From: an uncultured Bacteroidales bacterium
GTDB taxonomy: Bacteria > Bacteroidota > Bacteroidia > Bacteroidales > P3
Reading direction: 5' to 3'
DNA length: 6,297 nucleotides
NCBI GenBank assembly: GCA_937910265.1
Contig: CALEPD010000184.1
Coordinates: forward strand, 1-6,297
Position numbers and translations under genes: made by a program. Below the pieces are notes generated by a model, which worked only from the letters and a program-made list of their open reading frames with translations, was not told the DNA's origin and made no database searches. The stretch's first letter is position 1; every line of letters starts with the position of its first letter. This document shows positions 1 to 5,158 of the stretch, piece by piece.

Positions 1-870
1 AAATCTGTATTTGCTGATTCATGCGCCACATGGTATATTTTTTCCGTAACAGAAGATAACCTTGCAGGGGGAACTGACGTGAGACAGGTAATTGCGGGTG
101 ACACTGTATATATGGAGGGTAGAACATATTATTATCTTCGCCACAACAATGATGAGTCTTACTACGAACTAGGTGTTTACAACAACGAACCCCAGTTGTT
201 AAGGGAGAATGAAAACCATTCGAAACTTTTTTTCAAAGAAAACTACCCTGGCATTTCTGCACCAGAAATTTTAATAATGGATTTGGATTTGGTAGCAGGT
301 GACACTCTTGACACGCATGGATGGTCGGGATTGGTTTTTGACGGGCTTTCGGATTTAATTCCCAGAATTACAATAGATTCCTGCTTCAACTTAAGTGGTC
401 GAAAAATATTACGTACAGATTTTTCAGTTGTATCTTATGGAGGAAGAAAAGACACTCTTTTTTTCATTGAAGGCGTTGGTCCAAGTTTTGGCCCGTATTA
501 TCCAAGACAACGCCATTTGAATTCTCTATCATGCTATTACAATGATGACTCATGTCTTTATCATGGACAGGATTATTCTTTAAATCAGGATTGTGTACAT
601 GGTTGGCCAGCCGACATAGATGAAACCGGAGAAGGCGGAATTAAATGTACAGTTTACCCCAACCCGACTTTCGACAAATGCACGGTTTCTGTATCTGAGA
701 GTTTTGACAATTCGATTGAAATCAGAGACATATCGGGTAAAAGAATTATGTCTGACAATTTCTTTGGGAATAATTATTACTTGAATATTTTCAATTTTCC
801 AAAAGGCATATACTATGTTAGTGTAAAAAATCAATCTGGTTTTAAATGTATAAAATTGATTAAGTTATGA
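1..870 (+). CDS. T9SS type A sorting domain-containing secreted protein, 5'-truncated by the window edge
   Basis: The reading frame is open from base 1. A GTG at 79 could be taken as a start, but the 26 codons before it (beginning KSVFADSCATWYIFS) read as the same kind of protein, so the true start probably lies outside the window. The visible part is 289 residues. Near the C-terminus the motif YPNP (visible residues 219-222) opens a segment of about 70 residues with the pattern EIRDISGKRI, FPKGIYYVSVK and a final KCIKLIKL. That is the layout of the T9SS type A sorting domain (Por secretion tail, TIGR04183-like), which directs export across the outer membrane and is then removed. The rest, with repeated GDT motifs (AGDTVYMEG, AGDTLDTHG), an EGVGPSFGPYY segment and several cysteines, resembles many uncharacterised Bacteroidota cell-surface proteins, and I assign no activity. 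The TGA stop overlaps the next ATG (ATGA, 867-870), which suggests translational coupling and joint export with the protease that follows. Confidence 0.85.
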   Translation, partial: KSVFADSCATWYIFSVTEDNLAGGTDVRQVIAGDTVYMEGRTYYYLRHNNDESYYELGVYNNEPQLLRENENHSKLFFKENYPGISAPEILIMDLDLVAGDTLDTHGWSGLVFDGLSDLIPRITIDSCFNLSGRKILRTDFSVVSYGGRKDTLFFIEGVGPSFGPYYPRQRHLNSLSCYYNDDSCLYHGQDYSLNQDCVHGWPADIDETGEGGIKCTVYPNPTFDKCTVSVSESFDNSIEIRDISGKRIMSDNFFGNNYYLNIFNFPKGIYYVSVKNQSGFKCIKLIKL

Positions 871-3278
871 AACAGTTATTGTTTGTAATGTCATTTGTAC
901 TATTATCAACACAACTTTTCTCCCAACAAAATGCAAGAAATGGTTGTTACTATGCACCAACTGGCGAGATCAAGATGTTTGTAGTGTTCGCCGATGTTGT
1001 TAACGACACATTTAGCGACCCAATTCCCAACTGGCAGCCTGGATGTCTTCCCGAATATGCGAATGAGATAATTGACGACAATACTGAAGGAAGTCTTGTT
1101 AGCTATATCTCAAGATACTACAATGAGTTTTCTTTCGGAACATTTCAAGTAACTGGAGACTACTATCCTTATTTGTTGGAATTTGATTCTTCAGAAATTC
1201 ATGGCGATGGTTTTTCCCAAGTAGTCAATTATTTAAACAATATACCCGGGAATGATATTGTCACAAAGAATGGTCATCACCTGTCAGATTTCGACAATTG
1301 GTCTTTTGGTTCCCCCAGAAAATATCGCCCTAAACAGCAAATTCCCGATAACAAGATTGACATGCTTGTAATAGTGTGGCGTAGAAATAGTAAGTATCGA
1401 GATGGAAGAGATGGCGGATCCTGCATCGGTGCAGATAGACAGATACAAATTAAAAGCCTATCGGGCGTAAACGGATATTCCATAATATACAATGACAAGC
1501 CATCTGAAGTGTTGAGACATGAGTTTGGTCACACACTAATTGGTGACAATTCATATCATACAGGAGGAGCGGGGACGGCGGCATCAGGACATTTCCTGCC
1601 GAGCGTGGGGGGATACAGTATTTTAAGTAGCCATAACCATAATTTGGAATCCTGTAATGGTTGGGACAGATGGAGACTCGGTTGGAAGAAACCCGATAAA
1701 GTTTTTGAGATTTCGGCATTGAATCCAAGCGGAATCGAGGTTAATACAGATATCGTTTATAGTCAAGAACTTCCTGCAAGAGACTACATTCTTCGAGATT
1801 TTGCCAAGTATGGCGATGCCATCAGGATAAAACTCCCATATCTGAATGATGAAAACACCCAAATCCGCAATCAATACCTGTGGATAGAAAATCATCAGAT
1901 AAAAGCTGAGTCTATTGAGTTCGGAGATAATCGTCCTAAAGGAATTCGTTTAAATATTCAAGTCGGGAATGACGAGTTGAACAATCACCTCGGTGATTCT
2001 CGAACGAATTACATTGTGCCATTATCTTCATTCGGTAACCATGATTTTTATTTCGACACAATGAATGTTCCAGAACCGAATAGATTTACAGTGTATTACA
2101 GGGCATTTGCAAACAAAAGTACTTCAAATCCATTTGGTGGCTATCATCCTGCGATGATGCATGCAATTGATTATGACGGAGATGATGAGATCAAACCTAA
2201 AGAGTTTATTGTTATATGGAAATTATTTTTTGATAATGTTTTAAAAGTAAATGACTGGACTGTGTATGGAAACGAATACGACGCATTCGGTGTTGGATCT
2301 AGAATCAGCATGTCCTCAAATCCGCCTACAACACCACTGATGACCTTCCGGACGGGTTCACGTCCCCAAGGTAGTGATTTGGGTGGCATTTACCCTATGC
2401 CCGCACCTGACGACAACAGAGCTGTCTGGTTGAATGGATTATGTGTTGAAATATTGGAAGAGTATAGCAATGGTGATATAAGAATTCGAATATGCTTTAA
2501 CGATCATAAGATAAAATCTAATGTCAGATGGTGTGGACCAATCATGAACTCTGAGAGAGTTGAGCTACAGCCTTCCTGTGTAATAGACCTTGATTATGGA
2601 CTATCACCGACAAGGCCCAATAACCCATCTTTTCCAAACGGTAAAAAAGTATTTGCGTCTCCAACGATGTTTTCATGTAGAAACAATTCTTTCTTTAAAC
2701 AGGAACCATATTCAACTGTAAACGTCAAGAACCAATCCACATTGGTACTTGAGTCTGGTTCTTTGTATGAGATAGAAAATGGTGCTGTGCTGAACATTAA
2801 TGCGACAGGAACGCTCCATGTAAAATCGGGTGCGACATTGAGGGTAAAAAACACAGGACATGTTGAAATAAATAGTGGTGCTTATATTTGTATAGAAGAC
2901 GGTGCAAATATAGAGCTTATGAATGAGCTCAGTGCCATCAACTTACGTCATGGATACCAACTTGGTCTAAATCCTGAAATATTTTCAGGACAAAGCAACT
3001 GTACCGCGACGCCACTCGTCAATTTCCCGCTAGCAATAGGGAGTGAAGGCCATTTCCAAGAATTCGGCAGTAACAGATTTATCCAAGACACAACGTATTA
3101 TGGCAATGCCTATGAAACAGGTAATGCTATTCGAGCCGGACGCGATGTCACCACGCAGAAGCCATACGGTGATGTAATTCTTGAGAACGGTTCTCACGTG
3201 ATTATGGACGCAGAAAATGACGTGTTGCTGAAATCTGGGGTCTCAGTGAAGCAAGGTGCCATTCTTGAAGTTCGTTAA
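867..3278 (+). CDS. Secreted M6-like zinc metalloprotease with beta-solenoid and 3-coathanger-stack C-terminus
   Basis: 803 residues. Residues 1-20 form a signal peptide (MKQ, then a hydrophobic core, then LFSQQ). Residues of about 30-275 are M6-like peptidase (immune inhibitor A-type): HEFGH at 218-222 supplies two zinc-binding histidines and the catalytic Glu219. It continues TLIGDNSYHTGG, so His231 or Asp227 could be the third ligand. GGYSILSS (248-255) sits where the Met-turn is expected, followed by the conserved NGWDRWRLGW (264-273). Residues 310-345 (RDFAKYGDAIRIKLP, then YLWIENHQ) match the beta-rich part that follows the catalytic domain in this family. DYDGDDEIKPKE (435-446) has the acidic spacing of an EF-hand loop. 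Residues 625-690 carry short GA-x-L/I-x-I/V repeats, probably a beta-solenoid. Residues 752-803 (GNAIRAGRDV to the end) resemble the 3-coathanger-stack domain. No YPNP-type T9SS tail is seen. It overlaps the preceding gene by 4 bp and is probably co-transcribed. Substrate is unknown; the protease call is confident, its activity is inferred. Confidence 0.85.
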   Translation: MKQLLFVMSFVLLSTQLFSQQNARNGCYYAPTGEIKMFVVFADVVNDTFSDPIPNWQPGCLPEYANEIIDDNTEGSLVSYISRYYNEFSFGTFQVTGDYYPYLLEFDSSEIHGDGFSQVVNYLNNIPGNDIVTKNGHHLSDFDNWSFGSPRKYRPKQQIPDNKIDMLVIVWRRNSKYRDGRDGGSCIGADRQIQIKSLSGVNGYSIIYNDKPSEVLRHEFGHTLIGDNSYHTGGAGTAASGHFLPSVGGYSILSSHNHNLESCNGWDRWRLGWKKPDKVFEISALNPSGIEVNTDIVYSQELPARDYILRDFAKYGDAIRIKLPYLNDENTQIRNQYLWIENHQIKAESIEFGDNRPKGIRLNIQVGNDELNNHLGDSRTNYIVPLSSFGNHDFYFDTMNVPEPNRFTVYYRAFANKSTSNPFGGYHPAMMHAIDYDGDDEIKPKEFIVIWKLFFDNVLKVNDWTVYGNEYDAFGVGSRISMSSNPPTTPLMTFRTGSRPQGSDLGGIYPMPAPDDNRAVWLNGLCVEILEEYSNGDIRIRICFNDHKIKSNVRWCGPIMNSERVELQPSCVIDLDYGLSPTRPNNPSFPNGKKVFASPTMFSCRNNSFFKQEPYSTVNVKNQSTLVLESGSLYEIENGAVLNINATGTLHVKSGATLRVKNTGHVEINSGAYICIEDGANIELMNELSAINLRHGYQLGLNPEIFSGQSNCTATPLVNFPLAIGSEGHFQEFGSNRFIQDTTYYGNAYETGNAIRAGRDVTTQKPYGDVILENGSHVIMDAENDVLLKSGVSVKQGAILEVR

Positions 3279-3333
3279 TTTTCCCAAATAGAAAAAACGT
3301 TCGTAAAAAACGACACCGAGATTCGTTCCATCT

Positions 3334-3375
3334 GTCACGGCAGGCACACATCGCGCCTGCCGTGGCTCTCTTTTT
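3334..3375 (+). terminator. Intrinsic terminator after the metalloprotease gene
   Basis: CACGGCAGGC (3336-3345) and GCCTGCCGTG (3355-3364) pair perfectly around the loop ACACATCGC. One G-U and one G-C pair can extend the stem to 12 bp. A T5 run follows at 3371-3375. It lies 55 nt after the protease stop and closes the two-gene unit. Confidence 0.85.
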
Positions 3376-3424
3376 ACAGTCTTGCCAGCGATTCGATGCA
3401 TAATATGAATTTTAATCTAATTCC

Positions 3425-3451
3425 GGCCTTGACTCTAAAGTCAGGCCTTTT
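3425..3451 (+). terminator. Second terminator-like hairpin upstream of the DUF4248 gene
   Basis: GGCCTTGACT (3425-3434) pairs with AGTCAGGCC (3439-3447) with one bulged T and a CTAA tetraloop, followed by TTTT (3448-3451). No gene lies between it and the terminator at 3334-3375, so it may be a back-up terminator, or a leader structure ahead of the small gene starting at 3474. Its presence argues against starting that gene at the upstream in-frame ATG at 3396, because the hairpin would then be inside the coding region. Confidence 0.55.
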
Positions 3452-3473
3452 GTTTCATTCAAATTTCAGTATT

Positions 3474-3674
3474 ATGTACCAATTCAAGCAAGACCTTGCC
3501 ATGGCCTATTTCGACGGCTGTAGCAAGAAAACCGCGAGCCGCCTCCTCGCCCGTGAAATCCACACCAACGCCCCCTTGATTGCCGAACTCTCCAAAACCG
3601 CCTACTCCCCCCAACGCAAAATCCTCTCCCCAAAACAAATCCAAATCATCTACTCCTTTTTAGGTGAACCCTGA
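3474..3674 (+). CDS. DUF4248 domain-containing small protein
   Basis: The protein starts MYQFKQDLAMAYFDG and has 66-67 residues. It matches what I know of DUF4248 (Bacteroidales): an N-terminal LAMxYFxxxSxKxA segment (here LAMAYFDGCSKKTA), a helical middle (LLAREIHTNAPLIAEL), then ILSPKQIQIIYSFLGEP, where the family typically ends in a (I/L)TPxQVxxIxxxLGEP-like motif. An earlier in-frame ATG at 3396 would add 26 residues of unrelated character and cover a hairpin, so I place the start at 3474. The function of the family is unknown; the short, charged, all-helical protein looks cytoplasmic, and family members are often found near HU-like DNA-binding protein genes, which are absent here. No Shine-Dalgarno site or clear promoter is seen upstream. 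The gene converges on the Abi gene and probably ends at the terminator at 3788-3825. Confidence 0.75.
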   Translation: MYQFKQDLAMAYFDGCSKKTASRLLAREIHTNAPLIAELSKTAYSPQRKILSPKQIQIIYSFLGEP

Positions 3675-3688
3675 CCCTCGAAGAGGTG

Positions 3689-3775
3689 ATGAACACCTTG
3701 AAAAATATAGACATTATGGTGAATAAAGGGAACCGAGCACCGCTAAATCAAATAAACGACAGCGAGGAACCGTAA
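3689..3775 (+). CDS. Possible 28-residue small protein downstream of DUF4248
   Basis: ATG at 3689 runs for 28 codons to TAA at 3773-3775 (MNTLKNIDIMVNKG, ending NDSEEP). It begins 14 nt after the DUF4248 stop and is preceded by a purine-rich AAGAGG. The same frame is open a little further upstream (LTLEEV before the Met), which reads like ordinary protein sequence. It has no membrane segment or recognisable motif. It might be a real small gene in the DUF4248 transcript, a remnant of a longer C-terminus moved out of frame, or chance. Coding status cannot be judged from one sequence. Confidence 0.25.
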   Translation: MNTLKNIDIMVNKGNRAPLNQINDSEEP

Positions 3776-3780
3776 ACATT

Positions 3781-3825
3781 AAAAACACGAGGGCGAGATT
3801 TACCATCTCGCCCTCGCATTTTTTT
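3781..3825. terminator. Bidirectional intrinsic terminator between convergent genes
   Basis: CGAGGGCGAGA (3788-3798) and TCTCGCCCTCG (3806-3816) form a perfect 11-bp stem with a 7-nt loop. On the + strand a T7 run follows (3819-3825). On the - strand the A5 run at 3781-3785 gives a U-tract two bases after the stem. It therefore serves the DUF4248 side from the left and the Abi gene, whose stop is 22 nt away, from the right. Confidence 0.85.
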
Positions 3826-3837
3826 CTTTTGGCAATG

Positions 3838-4725
3838 TTATTGCCACAGAGTCTCTTTTTCCCATTCAACAGGGAAGCCCATCGCCAACACATTTACATG
3901 AGGATATTCTGCTAACAAAGATTTTAGTTTGTTCGTGAATGTGGTGTTGGGGTTGATTGTCGCCAGCAAATAACGGATAATGCAAAGCACATAATATACA
4001 CGCGTGTTTCGACAAGGTATACTGACAAACGGATTTTTCGTCTTATGCGGGGATAATGGACTGATGCGTAGATTTTTGTTCCATAAACACGAATGGTGAG
4101 CGCAGATGTTTCTTACATACACAAGACTGTGTAGCCATGATTCAAATACCTTATCGCTTACCCCGTAAACCTTGGCAATTTGCCTTTTCGTTAGGCCGGG
4201 TGTCATTAGTTTGTATAATCTCGACAATGTTCCAAACGAGCTGACTTCTAAAGACACCCACGCTGGGGGAAACTCATTGGAATAATTTTTCCGAAAGGAC
4301 AGTACATTGTCATCGTCGCTCCTACTCAATTCTGATTTGAGATTATCTAAAACGTCTGCATGTGTCTTCTCGTTGGTAAAGATTTTGCTGTCCGAGAACC
4401 AAAATGAGCCACTTTCATCAGTCGAGACACATGCCATTTGAGTGCGGACAGAAACCTCTATTTTCTCCACCTCGGTCATGACTAACTTTCGCAACTTGCT
4501 ATCAAATTTGTATAGGTCGTATGCCTGCTCAAATGTTGCTCCTGGTTTGTAGGTATGTGTCAGTCTGTCGTACATCGTCGGCTGTAAATAACTTTTCAGC
4601 CGGAAATAACTGACGTGTTGCAACGTGTGTAATGCTTTCGCCTCATTAACAAAGGATAAACCTTTGCTTTTCAAATGCTTAATCTGGTTCTCAAATGATA
4701 GTGGTTTCTTCGTATACTCTTCCAT
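3838..4725 (-). CDS. Abi_2 (AbiD/AbiF-type) abortive-infection HEPN family protein
   Basis: 295 residues, about the usual length for Abi_2 (PF07751). The N-terminus MEEYTKKPLSFENQIKHLKS and VSYFRLKSYLQP (38-49) match the family opening. LYKFDSKLRKLVMTEVEKIE (71-90), followed by VSVRTQMA, is its hallmark helix. FPPAW (152-156) and SFGTLSRLY (163-171) are the conserved centre. RNICAHHSCLWN (205-216) contains the HEPN R-x4-6-H signature: Arg205 with His210 or His211 as probable RNase catalytic residues. Family knowledge: AbiD and AbiF proteins block phage growth by halting the infected cell, and HEPN relatives cut RNA. That this protein is an RNA-cutting toxin is inference. The ATG at 4723-4725 fits the family N-terminus. 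It stands alone with its own promoter at 4793-4824, and its mRNA must read through a hairpin and U-tract ending 8 nt before the start codon, so expression is probably restrained by that leader. No protein antitoxin gene is adjacent. Confidence 0.9.
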   Translation of the reverse strand: MEEYTKKPLSFENQIKHLKSKGLSFVNEAKALHTLQHVSYFRLKSYLQPTMYDRLTHTYKPGATFEQAYDLYKFDSKLRKLVMTEVEKIEVSVRTQMACVSTDESGSFWFSDSKIFTNEKTHADVLDNLKSELSRSDDDNVLSFRKNYSNEFPPAWVSLEVSSFGTLSRLYKLMTPGLTKRQIAKVYGVSDKVFESWLHSLVYVRNICAHHSCLWNKNLRISPLSPHKTKNPFVSIPCRNTRVYYVLCIIRYLLATINPNTTFTNKLKSLLAEYPHVNVLAMGFPVEWEKETLWQ

Positions 4726-4733
4726 AATGATAT

Positions 4734-4784
4734 AAAAAAAAGACTTACCTTGAGCGCGCTGATCTTACGGGAAGCGAGGTAAGT
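4734..4784 (-). terminator. Leader terminator/attenuator directly before the Abi start codon
   Basis: The 8-bp perfect stem (4777-4784 with 4743-4750) followed by C and U8 on the - strand has intrinsic-terminator form, although its outer stem is only half G+C and its loop is long. It lies between the only visible promoter and the Abi ATG. No second promoter box fits in the 8 nt between the U-tract and the ATG, so toxin mRNA probably depends on read-through. Confidence 0.6.
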
Positions 4785-4789
4785 ATGTT
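4734..4789 (-). ncRNA. Candidate structured small RNA / leader of the Abi gene
   Basis: Read on the - strand, a transcript from the promoter at 4793-4824 would start around 4788-4790. Almost at once it enters ACTTACCT (4784-4777), then a 26-nt apical region (4776-4751), then AGGTAAGT (4750-4743). A C and a U8 run (4741-4734) follow, and ATG comes 8 nt later. The result is a compact RNA of about 55 nt: one 8-bp closing stem plus terminator. The apical part can form a small inner stem (CGCT with AGCG) and contains the self-complementary AGCGCGCT. The layout of promoter, structured RNA, terminator and abi gene resembles the RNA elements reported upstream of abiF-type genes (recalled, not checked here). 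An antitoxin role is inference. Confidence 0.6.
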
Positions 4790-4792
4790 GCT

Positions 4793-4824
4793 GCAAAGAT
4801 ACAACCTTTTTTCATTCTAGCAAA
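4793..4824 (-). promoter_or_regulatory. Bacteroidota-type promoter for the Abi leader RNA and gene
   Basis: On the - strand TTTG (4824-4821) is followed by a 19-bp spacer and TATCTTTG (4801-4794), an exact match to the -33 TTTG / -7 TAnnTTTG consensus with ideal spacing. The predicted start, about 5 nt further, lies just before the first arm of the leader hairpin. Confidence 0.8.
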
Positions 4825-4980
4825 ACATTTTTTTATTTCATTTTTCTTCCATTCTCATTATCAACATCTTGTATTTTATTATAAGTTACATTATTTCTTT
4901 TTTATTCACCTCAAATTTTGCTTTTTTCACTACTTATCTCTCCAATTTTGCTCCTTCCCACTTCACCAAAACCAACCTCG
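4825..4980. other. Non-coding A+T-rich, pyrimidine-biased spacer
   Basis: This is part of the 433-base gap between the Abi and DUF6266-like genes. The + strand is dominated by T and C runs. The open frames that cross it encode low-complexity F/S/P/L-rich translations with no recognisable domain, so I call no gene. The only internal repeat I see is AATTTTGCT at 4914-4922 and 4944-4952, 30 bp apart. Confidence 0.6.
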
Positions 4981-5035
4981 TATCCCCCTGTATCCTCCCT
5001 TATCCCCTTTTATCGCCCCTTAACCCCGCAATCCC
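4981..5035 (+). repeat. Degenerate 10-nt tandem array (TATCCCCYYT-like)
   Basis: Five consecutive 10-mers share one register: TATCCCCCTG, TATCCTCCCT, TATCCCCTTT, TATCGCCCCT and TAACCCCGCA, with a partial sixth (ATCCCC). The array starts about 80 bp upstream of the probable -7 box of the DUF6266-like gene. A 10-bp period would place each unit on the same face of the helix, so it might be a protein-binding array, but slippage-derived sequence is equally possible. Confidence 0.6.
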
Positions 5036-5059
5036 CGAATTCGGTTTTTCCCATCCCTG

Positions 5060-5067
5060 TACTTTTG
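5060..5067 (+). promoter_or_regulatory. Probable -7 box for the DUF6266-like gene
   Basis: TACTTTTG matches TAnnTTTG exactly and is followed by C, as is common. No good TTTG sits 19-21 bp upstream, so the -33 element is weak or absent. Transcription would begin near 5072, giving a 5' leader of about 85 nt. That leader contains a weak 6-bp hairpin (TCGGTA 5087-5092 with TGCCGA 5101-5106, one G-U pair). Confidence 0.5.
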
Positions 5068-5158
5068 CCACGTCTTTCAAAGATAATCGGTAGGTGCACA
5101 TGCCGACACGCCAAGAGGACGAACAAACAAAATGTATAACATTAAAAAGTAAAACACA

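Noticed and set aside
79..81. GTG as the true start of the first gene
   Set aside because: The frame remains open to base 1 with protein-like sequence, and a secreted T9SS protein should begin with a signal peptide, which is absent after this GTG.
3396..3473. Upstream in-frame start for the DUF4248 gene
   Set aside because: The added 26 residues do not resemble the family, and the region includes a terminator-like hairpin. The ATG at 3474 gives the expected family length and N-terminus.
4981..5035. Possible CRISPR array
   Set aside because: Units are 10 nt, contiguous and degenerate, with no spacers; there are no cas genes in the window.
4869..5139. Open frames of 73-74 codons on the + strand between the Abi and DUF6266-like genes
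   Set aside because: They are low-complexity translations of the pyrimidine-rich tract and the 10-nt repeat, overlap one another in different frames, and contain no domain.
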